Source: Fictibacillus arsenicus
GTDB taxonomy: Bacteria; Bacillota; Bacilli; Bacillales; Fictibacillaceae
DNA: 64,000 bases
Assembly (NCBI RefSeq): GCF_001642935.1
Contig: NZ_CP016761.1
Span: 124,001 to 188,000, forward strand
Reading direction: 5' to 3'
Positions within the stretch are counted from its first letter, which is position 1. The number at the start of each line of letters is the position of its first letter. The notes under the pieces were generated by a model that saw only the letters and a program-made list of their open reading frames with translations, was not told the DNA's origin and did not search any database. Positions 12,692 through 23,420 of the stretch are shown here, in pieces. The translations under genes were made by a program, and so were the position numbers.

Positions 12692-13542
12692 AGCAACTCG
12701 AACATCGTTATATGCAAGGAACACCATTTGAAAGAAGGGCTCTTCATGATGTGAATCTGGACATCTCTGATGAAACGTTCTTTGCGCTCATCGGACATAC
12801 GGGGTCTGGAAAATCTACACTTATTCAGCATTTGAATGGCCTGTTGAAACCATCGGCGGGTTCTATAAAAATGGGTGACATCCTTTTAGAGGCTGGCGGA
12901 AAAAAGCAAGATTTAAAGCCGCTTCGCAAAAAGGCAGGAATCGTATTTCAATATCCGGAACATCAGCTGTTTGAAGAAACAGTAGAAAAGGATATCATGT
13001 TTGGCCCCCGCAACTTTGGGATGCCGGAAGAAGAAGCGAAGAATACAGCATCAAGAGTGATTGAGATGGTAGGACTGCCGCAAACGGTTTTAAGTAAGTC
13101 TCCGTTCGACTTAAGCGGCGGCCAGATGAGAAGAGTAGCAATCGCCGGTGTGCTTGCTATGAATCCAGAAGTTCTTATTCTTGATGAACCGACTGCAGGG
13201 CTGGATCCATCCGGCCGTGTAGAAATCATGGATTTATTTTACGATCTTCATCAAAAAAATAAGTTAACAACTGTGCTGGTTACTCACAGCATGGAGGATG
13301 CCTCAAAGTATGCTGATGAGATTGCTGTGATGCATAAGGGTGAACTTTATTTGCACGGAAAGCCAAGCGAGATTTTCAATGAGAGAAAAGCCCTTCAAGC
13401 GGCAGGATTGGATGTACCTGAAACGGTTCAATTTCTTTTGAAATGGAACGAGAAGTCAGGACAGAATCTGTCACTTTCGGATTTTACGATAGAAGATCTG
13501 GCTAAATGTCTGGGACAAGCTCTCAAGAAGAGGGGGAGCTAG
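12676..13542 (+). CDS. ecfA2: Energy-coupling factor transporter ATPase EcfA2
   Basis: Second ATPase of the ECF module. Walker [10 protein letters not shown], signature LSGGQMRR and Walker [14 protein letters not shown] are all present in 288 residues. It starts inside the end of ecfA1 and is followed after one base by ecfT. The paired ATPases form an asymmetric dimer in known ECF structures. Confidence 0.96.
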   Translation: MEISIKQLEHRYMQGTPFERRALHDVNLDISDETFFALIGHTGSGKSTLIQHLNGLLKPSAGSIKMGDILLEAGGKKQDLKPLRKKAGIVFQYPEHQLFEETVEKDIMFGPRNFGMPEEEAKNTASRVIEMVGLPQTVLSKSPFDLSGGQMRRVAIAGVLAMNPEVLILDEPTAGLDPSGRVEIMDLFYDLHQKNKLTTVLVTHSMEDASKYADEIAVMHKGELYLHGKPSEIFNERKALQAAGLDVPETVQFLLKWNEKSGQNLSLSDFTIEDLAKCLGQALKKRGS

Positions 13543-13543
13543 C

Positions 13544-14341
13544 ATGCTGCAAAACGTAATTATTGGTCAGTATTACCCGGCATCGTCTCCTCTGCACCGT
13601 ATGGATTCACGCTCAAAGCTGATCGCTGCATTCTTTTATTTATTCATTGTTTTTTTAGCTAATAACTGGATCACATACGGCCTGCTGATTGCTTTTACGG
13701 CTGTCACCATCTCAGCATCCAAAGTTCCGCTGCGGTTTTTATATAAAGGACTTAAGCCCATCCTTATTCTAGTTGTATTTACGATGCTCCTGCACATCTT
13801 TTTAACAAAAGAAGGAGACGTGCTTTATAAAGCGGGCTGGTTTGAAATATATGAAGGCGGAGTGATCCAAGGTATTTTTATCGCGATGAGACTTCTATTG
13901 CTTGTGTTAATGACCTCATTGCTGACGCTGACTACAACACCGATTGATATTACAGACGGGCTTGAACATCTGCTTGGACCGTTGAAAAAATGGAAGCTGC
14001 CTGTCCATGAGTTTGCTTTGATGATGTCGATATCACTCCGTTTTATACCGACACTTTTACAAGAAACAGAGAAGATCATGAAAGCACAGATGGCACGAGG
14101 TGCAGATTTCACAAGCGGTCCGATAAAAGAACGGGCAAAAGCCTTTGTTCCGCTTCTTGTTCCTTTGTTTGTATCTTCGTTTAAACGTGCAGAAGAGCTT
14201 GCACTTGCTATGGAAGCAAGAGGCTACCGCGGCGGTGAAGGCAGAACAAGATTGAGGGCGCTGGAGTGGCATAACCGGGATACATTTGCTTTAGTGCTGC
14301 TGATCTTGCTCACATTATCGCTATTTCTATTACGCAGTTAA
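13544..14341 (+). CDS. ecfT: Energy-coupling factor transporter transmembrane protein EcfT
   Basis: Membrane scaffold joining the ATPases to S components. The 265 residues have about five hydrophobic segments and the two coupling-helix motifs with Ala-Arg-Gly, in AQMARGADF and AMEARGYRG (about residues 183 and 223). GGGGGAG precedes the ATG. It ends the ecfA1-ecfA2-ecfT operon; truA follows 15 bases later and is probably co-transcribed. Confidence 0.95.
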   Translation: MLQNVIIGQYYPASSPLHRMDSRSKLIAAFFYLFIVFLANNWITYGLLIAFTAVTISASKVPLRFLYKGLKPILILVVFTMLLHIFLTKEGDVLYKAGWFEIYEGGVIQGIFIAMRLLLLVLMTSLLTLTTTPIDITDGLEHLLGPLKKWKLPVHEFALMMSISLRFIPTLLQETEKIMKAQMARGADFTSGPIKERAKAFVPLLVPLFVSSFKRAEELALAMEARGYRGGEGRTRLRALEWHNRDTFALVLLILLTLSLFLLRS

Positions 14342-14356
14342 AAGGGAGAAGGAACA

Positions 14357-15094
14357 ATGGCTCGTCTGAAAGTAACCGTAGCTTATGACGGAACAGATTT
14401 TGCCGGATACCAAATACAGCCTAGCGGAAGAACGGTGCAAGGCACGATTCAGTCTGTTCTTCAAAAGATGCATAAAGGAGAGGCTGTACAGATTTCAGCC
14501 TCTGGCCGCACTGATGCCGGTGTGCATGCGGTCGGCCAAGTGTTTCATTTTGATACAGAAATGAACATACCAAGTGATGCCTGGGGTAAAGCTTTAAACG
14601 CGATGCTGCCGGGTGACATATTGATAAAAGACGTGGCAGAGGTACCTGACTCGTTTCATTCACGTTTTTCGGCATCAAGCAAGGAGTATCATTACAAACT
14701 GCTCGTAAGTAAAGAGCCTGATGTTTTTAGAAGGAACCACATGTTTCATTATCCATACCCATTGAACATTAGAGATATCCAAAAAGCGTGCGGCTATTTT
14801 TTAGGAACTCATGATTTCACCTCTTTTTCATCTGCACGTTCAGAAGTAGCGGATAAGGTAAGAATGATCTTCGCATTGGAATTGCTTGAAGAAGGTGAGA
14901 CCCTGACCTTTAAAATCAAAGGCAGCGGCTTTTTGTATAACATGGTGAGGATTATCACGGGGACTCTTTTAGAGGTTGGACAAGGCAAAAGAAAGCCTGA
15001 AGAGATTAAGGCCATCATCGCAGGAGAAGACCGTGCGCTAGCTGGAAAAACAGCACCTGCTCATGGACTTTATTTATATCAAGTAAATTACTAA
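14357..15094 (+). CDS. truA: tRNA pseudouridine synthase A
   Basis: Makes pseudouridine at tRNA positions 38-40. The catalytic Asp is in SGRTDAGVHAVGQV, near residue 54. The family segments AYDGTDFAGYQ at the start and FLYNMVRIITGTLLEVGQG near 195 are clear. Its 245-residue length is normal. The gene order ecfT-truA-rplM is that of B. subtilis. Confidence 0.97.
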   Translation: MARLKVTVAYDGTDFAGYQIQPSGRTVQGTIQSVLQKMHKGEAVQISASGRTDAGVHAVGQVFHFDTEMNIPSDAWGKALNAMLPGDILIKDVAEVPDSFHSRFSASSKEYHYKLLVSKEPDVFRRNHMFHYPYPLNIRDIQKACGYFLGTHDFTSFSSARSEVADKVRMIFALELLEEGETLTFKIKGSGFLYNMVRIITGTLLEVGQGKRKPEEIKAIIAGEDRALAGKTAPAHGLYLYQVNY

Positions 15095-15123
15095 GAGAAT
15101 CCTGAATAATATTTAGGATACGC

Positions 15124-15152
15124 TTGACATCGTTGTTTATATATTATAAGAT
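15124..15152 (+). promoter_or_regulatory. Promoter of rplM-rpsI
   Basis: TTGACA at 15124-15129 with a -10-like TAAGAT at 15147-15152, spacing 17. It lies about 110 bases before rplM, leaving a leader long enough for RNA-based control. Confidence 0.6.
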
Positions 15153-15159
15153 ATTATTT

Positions 15160-15250
15160 GGTATTTCTAAAGATATCGTCCACATGCCCCGGAGATATTT
15201 TGGGAAATGTTCACATTGAATATAATTGAATTTGATTGAAGATACAGGAG
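15160..15250 (+). promoter_or_regulatory. Probable L13 (rplM) mRNA leader
   Basis: The leader between the promoter and the GGAGGG of rplM is about 90 bases. Bacillus species carry a conserved L13 leader RNA at this place, thought to allow autogenous control. I can see short complementary stretches (GATATC/GATATT) and CCCCGG, but I did not fold it, so the structure match is inferred from position. Confidence 0.45.
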
Positions 15251-15259
15251 GGAAAACAC

Positions 15260-15697
15260 ATGCGTACGACTTTCATGGCGAAAGCTTCTGAAGTAGAACG
15301 TAAATGGTTTGTGATCGACGCTGAAGGCAAGACTCTTGGACGTCTATCCAGTGAAGTTGCTTCTATCCTTCGCGGTAAGCATAAGCCTATTTATACACCA
15401 CACGTTGACACTGGTGATCACGTGATCATCATCAACGCAGAAAAGATCGAATTAACAGGTAAGAAATTGACTGACAAAATTTATTACCGCCACACTGGAC
15501 ACCCAGGTGGACTTCGTACGAGAACTGCATTAGAAATGCGTACAACTCGTCCGGTTCAAATGCTTGAGCTAGCAATCAAAGGTATGCTTCCAAAGAACAG
15601 CCTTGGTCGCCAAATGTTCAAAAAGCTTCACGTATATGCTGGAGCTGAGCACAACCATCAAGCACAAAAACCTGAAAACTACGAGTTACGCGGATAA
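15260..15697 (+). CDS. rplM: 50S ribosomal protein L13
   Basis: An early-assembly large-subunit protein. The start at ATG 15260 follows ACAGGAGGG and gives 145 residues, beginning [21 protein letters not shown]; an upstream in-frame codon at 15236 would place the ribosome binding site inside the gene. The motif [11 protein letters not shown] near residue 77 and [10 protein letters not shown] near 112 are typical. rpsI follows 17 bases later. Confidence 0.98.
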   Translation: MRTTFMAKASEVERKWFVIDAEGKTLGRLSSEVASILRGKHKPIYTPHVDTGDHVIIINAEKIELTGKKLTDKIYYRHTGHPGGLRTRTALEMRTTRPVQMLELAIKGMLPKNSLGRQMFKKLHVYAGAEHNHQAQKPENYELRG

Positions 15698-15714
15698 AAA
15701 AGGAGGGTATTTAC

Positions 15715-16107
15715 GTGGCACAAGTACAATATTATGGCACTGGACGTCGTAAGCACTCCGTAGCACGTGTACGATTAGTTCCTGGTGAAGGCCGTATCGT
15801 TATCAACGGACGTGATATAGACGAATTTTTCGGATTAGAAACATTAAAGCTTATCGTTAAGCAACCACTTAACACAACTGAAACAACTGATAAGTATGAC
15901 GTATTAGTAACTGTTCATGGCGGTGGATACACTGGACAAGCAGGAGCTATCCGTCACGGTATCTCTCGTGCGCTTCTAGAAGCAGACCCTGAGTACCGCG
16001 GATCTCTTAAAGCAGCTGGATTCCTTACTCGTGACGCTCGTATGAAAGAGCGTAAGAAGTACGGACTTAAAGGCGCTCGTCGTGCACCTCAGTTCTCAAA
16101 ACGTTAA
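15715..16107 (+). CDS. rpsI: 30S ribosomal protein S9
   Basis: S9 reaches the P-site tRNA with its C-terminal tail. It has 130 residues and a GTG start behind AAGGAGGG. It reads [20 protein letters not shown] and ends [11 protein letters not shown], the signature tail. It is co-transcribed with rplM. Confidence 0.98.
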   Translation: MAQVQYYGTGRRKHSVARVRLVPGEGRIVINGRDIDEFFGLETLKLIVKQPLNTTETTDKYDVLVTVHGGGYTGQAGAIRHGISRALLEADPEYRGSLKAAGFLTRDARMKERKKYGLKGARRAPQFSKR

Positions 16108-16124
16108 TCTTTATACGTTTTATC

Positions 16125-16158
16125 AAAACCCCGTTCTCTTTGGAGAGCGGGTTTTTTT
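16125..16158 (+). terminator. Terminator after rpsI
   Basis: AACCCCGTTCTC pairs with GAGAGCGGGTT (one G-U) and is followed by TTTTTT. Confidence 0.85.
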
Positions 16159-16184
16159 GTTTTATTCTTGCTTTATGCTTGCAC

Positions 16185-16303
16185 ATTTTGTCGAGGATTG
16201 TAAACTCGTGGATAAATCATCATTTTTTGTGGATTGGGTGCTGAAACTCGTGGATTCAAGGGCCGAATTTCTGGATTCAAGGACAAAACTTTTGGATTCA
16301 TGA
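16185..16303 (+). repeat. 21-nt periodic repeat block R1
   Basis: A header TTGTCGAGGATTGTAAACTC is followed by TGGAT at 16209, 16230, 16251, 16272 and 16293, an exact 21-base spacing. It fills the middle of the 367-base rpsI-ybaK gap. Related headers occur at 31097, 46747, 54551 and 59078. No gene is seen in the gap. Confidence 0.8.
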
Positions 16304-16474
16304 TAAAAACGCTGTGAAATGAACGAATCTTCTTTTTCAGCCGGTATTCTTTTTTAACGCAATGCCAGCTTTTCCCTTACCATCTTTTATGCAGTGTCGA
16401 TAATCCTTCCTTTGAGAAAAATAAAGGTAAGGAAAAACAATGCGTAAAGTAAAAACGCAGGAAGGGGAGAAAGA

Positions 16475-16915
16475 ATGGCTATCGTTTTAAACAACTTCAG
16501 AGAAAAACAGCGCTATAAAAAAGAAAATTTCGAGCGGAAAGTACTTCGCGACTTATCACTTGCTAACATAAAAAAGGAATTTCAGCGGTTGTTCCAGCCG
16601 TTTTTCCAATACTCGCTTCTGTATCAAAATGATATTGAGGACGCATGCATTGATATGGCTATCGACTCATATCTGCTAGGCGCGGGTTACAGCCGTTTCG
16701 CTTACCACGGTGAAACACTGGAAAAAATTAAAGATCGTTCATATGAAAAACAAAAAGCAATCGCAGACGGCCTTTTTGAATATTGGCAGTTCTGGTGCTG
16801 GGGTACAGAGATGATGATGGAATCACTGCATCTCTGCTGTGAAGCTTTTGTCCATGTATGGTGGATGGAAGGGTATAGAAACGGTGAAAAACGCTACAGG
16901 ATGAAACTGCAATAA
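16475..16915 (+). CDS. ybaK: YbaK family protein (DUF2521-like)
   Basis: The 146-residue protein is rich in aromatic residues (FEYWQFWCWGTEM, FVHVWWMEGY) with no signal peptide. Its place between rpsI and cwlD is that of ybaK in B. subtilis, a spore-former-specific protein of unknown function. Identification is by position and general appearance. AAGGGGAG precedes the ATG. Confidence 0.8.
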   Translation: MAIVLNNFREKQRYKKENFERKVLRDLSLANIKKEFQRLFQPFFQYSLLYQNDIEDACIDMAIDSYLLGAGYSRFAYHGETLEKIKDRSYEKQKAIADGLFEYWQFWCWGTEMMMESLHLCCEAFVHVWWMEGYRNGEKRYRMKLQ

Positions 16916-16987
16916 GCTTCATTAAGTTATAAATTCTTTCTTGTCCCATATACATAGTGATATATGGCTTGTATAGGGGGACAAAAC

Positions 16988-17713
16988 ATGAAGAAGTGGG
17001 TGAAGGGAGCCACATTTGCATTAGGGTGCGCAGTCCTTATCTTTATTTTCACCTATCGTATATTAGATAATGATTCATGGCGTGCATGGAACTTGCCGCT
17101 ATCCGGGAAAGTTATCGTTATCGATCCCGGTCATGGCGGTGCAGATGGCGGTGCCATTGGTGATGGTGAAGTGCTGGAAAAAGAAATCGCCTTAAACATC
17201 TCAGTTATGCTGCGAGATTATTTGCAGGAAGCGGGAGCGCTTGTTATCATGACCCGTGAAACAGACAAAGACTTGGCTGAAAAAGGAACAAGAAAACTTA
17301 GGCATCGGAAATGGGAAGATTTAAAAGAACGTAAAAGAATCATTAACGAAAATCATGCGGACTTATTTATCAGTATTCATTTAAATTCATTGCCTTCCTC
17401 CAGATGGAGAGGCGCTCAAGTTTTTTACCATCCTGGAAGAGAAGAGGGTGAAGCGGTATCGCTATTTATTCAAGATGAAATAAAGCGGAATCTTGAAAAT
17501 ACTAACCGATTCGCAAAATCAATTGAAGGGCTATACCTGCTCCGGTCAGCTGAAGTTCCAGGGGCACTAGTTGAAGTAGGATTCTTATCTAATCCAACAG
17601 AACGCGAATTGCTAAAGACGAAGTCGTACCAGCAAAAAGTGGCTGCTTCTATTTATCAAGGAATGCTCAGGTACTATACCAATGAAACACCTCCTAAAAC
17701 TCCTTATGATTAA
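16988..17713 (+). CDS. cwlD: N-acetylmuramoyl-L-alanine amidase CwlD
   Basis: Acts during spore cortex formation: it removes the peptide side chain from muramic acid before muramic-delta-lactam is made. One N-terminal hydrophobic segment (about 6-25) anchors it. Amidase_3 zinc ligands are visible in VIDPGHGGADGG (His), the Glu in EKEIALNIS, His in SIHLN and the catalytic Glu in VEVGFLSN. ATG 16988 with AGGGGGA upstream gives 241 residues; an ATG at 16964 in frame lacks a ribosome binding site. Confidence 0.93.
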   Translation: MKKWVKGATFALGCAVLIFIFTYRILDNDSWRAWNLPLSGKVIVIDPGHGGADGGAIGDGEVLEKEIALNISVMLRDYLQEAGALVIMTRETDKDLAEKGTRKLRHRKWEDLKERKRIINENHADLFISIHLNSLPSSRWRGAQVFYHPGREEGEAVSLFIQDEIKRNLENTNRFAKSIEGLYLLRSAEVPGALVEVGFLSNPTERELLKTKSYQQKVAASIYQGMLRYYTNETPPKTPYD

Positions 17714-17724
17714 GGAGTTTTTTC
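17697..17724 (+). terminator. Terminator after cwlD
   Basis: AAAACTCCTT-ATGATT-AAGGAGTTTT and a T-run. The stem overlaps the last codons and stop of cwlD. Confidence 0.85.
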
Positions 17725-17744
17725 TTTTTTAAGCTTCTGAAGCG

Positions 17745-17876
17745 GTTGATTTCCGCTCCAGGTGCTCGCTTTCCGCGGGGCGTGCGGTGAGCCCCCTAGG
17801 CTAATGGAGCCTGCCGAGGTATCACCTGTCCCGCTGATCCCGCCGTAGTCTCGCACCTTCCGCTTCAATCCAATGA
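17745..17876 (+). repeat. Intergenic palindromic element, copy B
   Basis: Same GC-rich core as copy A, beginning GTTGATTTCCGCTCCAGG; the right end (CAATCCAATG) is worn. It fills most of the cwlD-salA gap of 283 bases. Confidence 0.82.
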
Positions 17877-17996
17877 GGTGTATTTATAAAACAACCTAGA
17901 AAACAGTAAAAGAGAGTAAAGAAAACCGCTTTCATGCTAGTAATGTAAGGTTGTGATATACTGAAAAAGAATTTTAGAGGTAAAGGATGTGTCTAT

Positions 17997-19046
17997 GTGC
18001 TTACAGAAGAAAAAGTAATCGAGCTGTTAAGTTCTATTCAAGACCCTTATTTACATAAAAGCATGGTGGACTCCGGGAGTATTCGTGAGCTTAAAATAAA
18101 AGAAGGCTATGTTGGTTTAAAGATCGGCCTTGCGCATACAGGAACACCAGAACAAATGCAGCTGCAGCAGCAGATCGTACAAGTTCTTAAGAACGCTGGC
18201 GTCGAGTCAGTCGGTTTGCGCTTTGAAAAAAGAGATGATGTTCAGACAGATAGCCAGCCACAACAACAGCAGCAGACTGGAGCTACAACACTTCTGTCCG
18301 AAAACAGCAAGACTGAATTTATTGCGATCGCAAGCGGTAAAGGCGGAGTAGGGAAGTCAACGGTTTCCGTCAACTTAGCGGTAGCTCTTGCGAGATTAGG
18401 AAAAAAAGTCGGATTGATCGACGCAGACATTTATGGTTTCAGTGTACCGGATATGATGGGAATCACTGAGCGTCCTAAAGTAAAAGGTGATCGAATTTTC
18501 CCTGTTGAGCGTTTTGGAGTAAAAGTCATTTCCATGGCATTCTTTGTAGAAGATAACGCACCCGTTATCTGGCGCGGACCGATGCTTGGTAAAATGCTTA
18601 TGAATTTCTTTAGCGAAGTAGAATGGGGAGATCTCGATTATGTTCTTCTCGACCTTCCTCCTGGAACAGGGGATGTTGCATTAGACGTTCATAAGATGCT
18701 TCCAAAATGTAAAGAAGTAATCGTAACAACACCTCATGCGACTGCAGCGTTTGTTGCAGCAAGAGCTGGAACGATGGCGATTAAGACGAATCATGAAGTT
18801 CTTGGGATTGTAGAAAACATGGCTTATTTCCAAAGCGAGTCCACTGGCGAAAAAGAGTATGTTTTTGGCAAAGATGGAGGAAAGCGATTAGCGGAAGAAT
18901 TAAACGTTCCTTTGCTTGGGCAGATTCCATTAGGTCAGCCTGAAATAAAAGAAGATGATTTTGCGCCAAGTGTGTATGAGCAGACTCATCCAATCGGTGA
19001 GCATTATATCAATATGGCAAAGACCATAATTGAAAAAACAAAATAA
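17997..19046 (+). CDS. salA: Mrp/NBP35-family P-loop ATPase SalA
   Basis: In B. subtilis SalA (Mrp) regulates exoprotease genes through scoC; the wider family carries Fe-S clusters. Residues 1-85 form a MIP18/DUF59-type domain; a Gln-rich linker follows (QPQQQQQT), then the deviant Walker A SGKGGVGKST near residue 115 and DLPPGTGD near 221. The length is 349. The start is GTG with AGGTAAAGGA upstream; an overlapping ATG two bases earlier is out of frame. Confidence 0.93.
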   Translation: MLTEEKVIELLSSIQDPYLHKSMVDSGSIRELKIKEGYVGLKIGLAHTGTPEQMQLQQQIVQVLKNAGVESVGLRFEKRDDVQTDSQPQQQQQTGATTLLSENSKTEFIAIASGKGGVGKSTVSVNLAVALARLGKKVGLIDADIYGFSVPDMMGITERPKVKGDRIFPVERFGVKVISMAFFVEDNAPVIWRGPMLGKMLMNFFSEVEWGDLDYVLLDLPPGTGDVALDVHKMLPKCKEVIVTTPHATAAFVAARAGTMAIKTNHEVLGIVENMAYFQSESTGEKEYVFGKDGGKRLAEELNVPLLGQIPLGQPEIKEDDFAPSVYEQTHPIGEHYINMAKTIIEKTK

Positions 19047-19076
19047 AAAAAGCCTCTCTTGATTGAGAGGCTTTTA
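19047..19076. terminator. Bidirectional terminator salA / gerD
   Basis: AAAGCCTCTC-TTGATT-GAGAGGCTTTT with A-runs and T-runs on both sides serves the converging salA and gerD. Confidence 0.85.
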
Positions 19077-19697
19077 TTGTGCTGATTGTTGTTCCTGCTC
19101 TTGCTGACCGCCGCCAGATGCTTCTTTTTCTTTTTTCGAAATGGACTGATCGATTTCATCATGTGCAACTTTTTTCAGCATTTCTTGAATCTGGGCCTGA
19201 ACAATTGGGCTTTCAAATGTTTCAAGCATAACCTTTTTCATTTCTTTCCTTACTGGCTGTGTATCAACAAGTCCTAAAAGCTTTTGAGCCATTTGCGGAT
19301 TCTGCATGATTTTCATCACTTCTGCCTGATATTGCGGATCTTTAATAAGATCCTTCATCAGCTTTTCGTGTTCTTTTCGCATACTTTTTGCAAAAGCTAC
19401 AGAGAACTTAGGGTCTTTAAAAAGTGTCTGCCAGAACTTCTGTCCTTTTTCAGAAAGAAGCTGCTGTTCAATCGTCTGTTTTACTACTTCTTGATCAATC
19501 AGGATTTCCTGCTGAATTTCTTTATCGGATAATACTTCTTTTATTGCTTTTTTTCCTTCATCTGTTTTTAATAAGTCGACAAACATCTTCTTTGTCGTTT
19601 CATAATCAATCTGGGAACTTCCCTGGGCTTCATTTTGAGCACAGCCCGTAAGAGAGGCCATAATGATACAAAAGAGGAAAATGTATATTTTTTTCAA
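19074..19697 (-). CDS. gerD: Spore germination lipoprotein GerD
   Basis: GerD is a lipoprotein of the inner spore membrane that clusters nutrient germinant receptors. The signal ends in a lipobox (ASLTGC, Cys about 19), followed by a helical, Lys/Glu/Gln-rich domain and a Gln/Glu-rich tail. The start chosen is TTG at 19697, seven bases after AAAGGAGGAGG; the longer in-frame TTG at 19718 would contain that site. Position between salA and kbaA is as in B. subtilis. Confidence 0.9.
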   Translation of the reverse strand: MKKIYIFLFCIIMASLTGCAQNEAQGSSQIDYETTKKMFVDLLKTDEGKKAIKEVLSDKEIQQEILIDQEVVKQTIEQQLLSEKGQKFWQTLFKDPKFSVAFAKSMRKEHEKLMKDLIKDPQYQAEVMKIMQNPQMAQKLLGLVDTQPVRKEMKKVMLETFESPIVQAQIQEMLKKVAHDEIDQSISKKEKEASGGGQQEQEQQSAQ

Positions 19698-19844
19698 CTG
19701 GTTTCCTCCTCCTTTCAAGTGGGCTATATATCATTAGGATTGATTTTTAAGACTTATTTATACTGGTTATTTAAAGGAAAACTGGCAATTTAAAAAAGAC
19801 ATTGGTACAATCGTAACGGAGCAAGTTAGAGGGGGAAAACAAGC

Positions 19845-20450
19845 GTGAAAATCAAAAGTTGGCTCTTTTTATTTATAACCACACTTTTAATCGGAATTGT
19901 GAGTGCCATCACTGTAGGACTCATATTAAAATTTCCTGAGAACAGCACCATGTTTGAGCTGTTATTATACATTTTTGGACTGATCGGCTTTGGAGCCCTT
20001 TTCAGTGTTTTTAGCCAGATGGGCTTCTTTGCTTATTTGACTGTTCACCGTTTTGGCTTAGGTATCTTTAAGAGTCACCGCTTATGGAATGGTGTGCAGC
20101 TTGTTCTTATCGCTGTAGTACTTTTTGATTTATTTTATTTAAGATATACGTCCTTTCATAAAGAAGGCGACAGTATTGTGAACTATATTGTTATACCACT
20201 GGCGATTTTAGTATATGGTTTGATTATTGCATACTTAAAAGTTAAGCAAACATCTAACGTAGCATTTATCCCAACGCTTTTCTTTATTACGGTTGTAACC
20301 ATTCTAGAATGGGTGCCTGTGCTTAAAGAAAACAATGCTCTATCCCTTTGGATGGGATTTGTTCCATTAATGCTATGTAATACGTATCAAATTTTAATGC
20401 TGCACAGATTACTGCAGAAGAACAATCAAAAAAAGCCCATTGCATCTTAA
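19845..20450 (+). CDS. kbaA: KinB signalling pathway activation protein KbaA
   Basis: KbaA is a membrane protein needed for KinB-driven phosphorelay activation at the onset of sporulation. The 201 residues contain about six hydrophobic segments, beginning WLFLFITTLLIGIVSAITVG. The start is GTG after AGAGGGGG. The bidirectional terminator shared with pdaB overlaps its last codons (KKPIAS). Confidence 0.88.
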   Translation: MKIKSWLFLFITTLLIGIVSAITVGLILKFPENSTMFELLLYIFGLIGFGALFSVFSQMGFFAYLTVHRFGLGIFKSHRLWNGVQLVLIAVVLFDLFYLRYTSFHKEGDSIVNYIVIPLAILVYGLIIAYLKVKQTSNVAFIPTLFFITVVTILEWVPVLKENNALSLWMGFVPLMLCNTYQILMLHRLLQKNNQKKPIAS

Positions 20451-20468
20451 ATGCATGGGCTTTTTGCT
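20428..20468. terminator. Bidirectional terminator kbaA / pdaB
   Basis: AAAAAAGCCCATTGCAT pairs with ATGCATGGGCTTTTT. The left arm is inside kbaA. Confidence 0.85.
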
Positions 20469-20473
20469 TTTTA

Positions 20474-21235
20474 TCAGTTAACTTCTTTGCTGCTTGCTTC
20501 TGTATTGGCGATCATCTCACTGACGCTTACCAGTTTAAAACCGTCGCCTTTTAATTTATCAATAATTTGAGGAAGTGCTTTATGTGTCTGCTTAACGGAA
20601 TCAGATGCATGAAGCAAAATGATATCTCCTGCTTTAGTGCCGTCAGTTGCTGAAGTAACAATCTTGTTTACACCTGGGTTTTTCCAGTCCTTCGTATCAA
20701 TGCTCCAATGAACAACGGTATGATTCAAGTCCTCAGAAATATTAAGAACACGCTCATCGAAATTCCCATTCGGCGGACGAAGAAGAGAAGTCATTTTGCC
20801 GGAAACCTTTTTGATCTTTTCTTGAGCTAAAAGAATATCTCTTTTGATCTGTTTATCTTCCCACTCGGTATAGCTTTTATATTGATAACCGAGACTCGCG
20901 ACCTCATGACCATCTTTCACGATTCGTTCAACAATATCAGGATGTCGTTCAGCCCAAGCAGCTGATAAGAAGAAGGTGCAATTCTTTACGCCTTTTTCTT
21001 TTAAAATATCCAGGATCGGTGTGACCCGTTTGTCACCCCAGCTGATGTCAAAGGTCAAGGAAACTTTATTACCCTGATCTTCCCCTTTGTATATTGCCCG
21101 AGGACCGTCTTTTGATGAGAAGACGGATAGCTGCTGCTGTCCCACGAAAGCGAGGGAGGCAGCAAAAAATGCTGCAAACACAACAACCATGTATTGTTTT
21201 ACTTTTTTACCGTTTATGACAAAGAAAAATTTCAT
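20474..21235 (-). CDS. pdaB: Sporulation polysaccharide deacetylase-like protein PdaB
   Basis: PdaB is required to keep spores intact late in sporulation. The 253 residues comprise an N-terminal membrane segment (about 15-32) and a NodB-type domain with TFDISWGD, RPPNGNFDE and LLHASDS. The usual metal-binding H-x3-H is not seen: the segment reads GHEVASLGYQYKSY, with Leu and Tyr where His would stand. I believe PdaB proteins in general deviate here, so this may be normal for the subfamily. Confidence 0.9.
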   Translation of the reverse strand: MKFFFVINGKKVKQYMVVVFAAFFAASLAFVGQQQLSVFSSKDGPRAIYKGEDQGNKVSLTFDISWGDKRVTPILDILKEKGVKNCTFFLSAAWAERHPDIVERIVKDGHEVASLGYQYKSYTEWEDKQIKRDILLAQEKIKKVSGKMTSLLRPPNGNFDERVLNISEDLNHTVVHWSIDTKDWKNPGVNKIVTSATDGTKAGDIILLHASDSVKQTHKALPQIIDKLKGDGFKLVSVSEMIANTEASSKEVN

Positions 21236-21387
21236 TTACACTTTACCCCCTTGTCCATACTTCCTTACAGAATATTTATGACTCTCTGGACAAGATATGA
21301 CGGATATTTAAGAAAAACCCAAAAATAATAACAGAGCTTTTTCGTGGCAATAATGATAAAAGAAAATGCTAAGCGGGGTGTTTTGTT

Positions 21388-21606
21388 TTGATAGGAATGC
21401 TGTTGAATCATCAGGAACTTAATGAATTCGAATATGTGCTAAAAAAAGAAATGGAAGAACTGATGTATGATCTAGAAGATCAAAAAATTGATGGAATCGT
21501 AAAATCAGTTCTTGAAGAAAGGTATCAAATCATTTATCGTTTATTTTGCCGGTTTGCAAAACCAGCCGATTGCAGAAGGTACTTAAGATCAAAACAAAGA
21601 AATTGA
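21388..21606 (+). CDS. Small hypothetical protein before the rRNA operon
   Basis: A 72-residue charged helical protein, with EFEYVLKKEMEEL near the start and a basic C-terminus (CRRYLRSKQRN). The TTG at 21388 stands seven bases after GGGGTG; ATG 21397 is a possible alternative. I do not recognise a family. It lies between pdaB (divergent) and the rRNA promoters; coding is supported by the ribosome binding site and charge pattern only. Confidence 0.6.
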   Translation: MIGMLLNHQELNEFEYVLKKEMEELMYDLEDQKIDGIVKSVLEERYQIIYRLFCRFAKPADCRRYLRSKQRN

Positions 21607-21625
21607 TTTTTTTCCTGAAAAACTG

Positions 21626-21655
21626 TTGACCATTACATAAACATGGTGGTATATT
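21626..21655 (+). promoter_or_regulatory. rRNA promoter P1
   Basis: TTGACC, 18-base spacer, TATATT. The sequence GGTGGTAT leading into the -10 is shared with P2. Confidence 0.75.
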
Positions 21656-21714
21656 ATTTCTTGTCGCTTTTACAGCGGCGTTATAAACAAATTAAGATTC
21701 ACTAAAAAAAGCGG

Positions 21715-21744
21715 TTGACATCAGCTGTTAAACGGTGGTATCTT
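21715..21744 (+). promoter_or_regulatory. rRNA promoter P2
   Basis: TTGACA, 18-base spacer, TATCTT, about 125 bases before the 16S start. Tandem P1/P2 is the usual arrangement for Bacillus rrn operons. Confidence 0.75.
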
Positions 21745-21782
21745 ATAAAAGTCGCCAAAACGAGCGGCAAGCTTTAAATAAA

Positions 21783-21800
21783 CAAGTTCTTTGAAAACTG
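21783..21800 (+). promoter_or_regulatory. boxA-like antitermination site, rrn leader
   Basis: GTTCTTTGAAAACTGAAC lies in the leader; the same TGTTCTTTGAAAACTAGA appears in the 16S-23S spacer near 23548. Both fit the Bacillus rRNA boxA region bound by Nus factors. Confidence 0.6.
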
Positions 21801-21867
21801 AACAAAAGCAAAGGTAAGGAATTAAGAATTAATTCCGTCAGTAACAAATTAGAGCAAGTCAAACACT

Positions 21868-23420
<1,553 letters not shown>

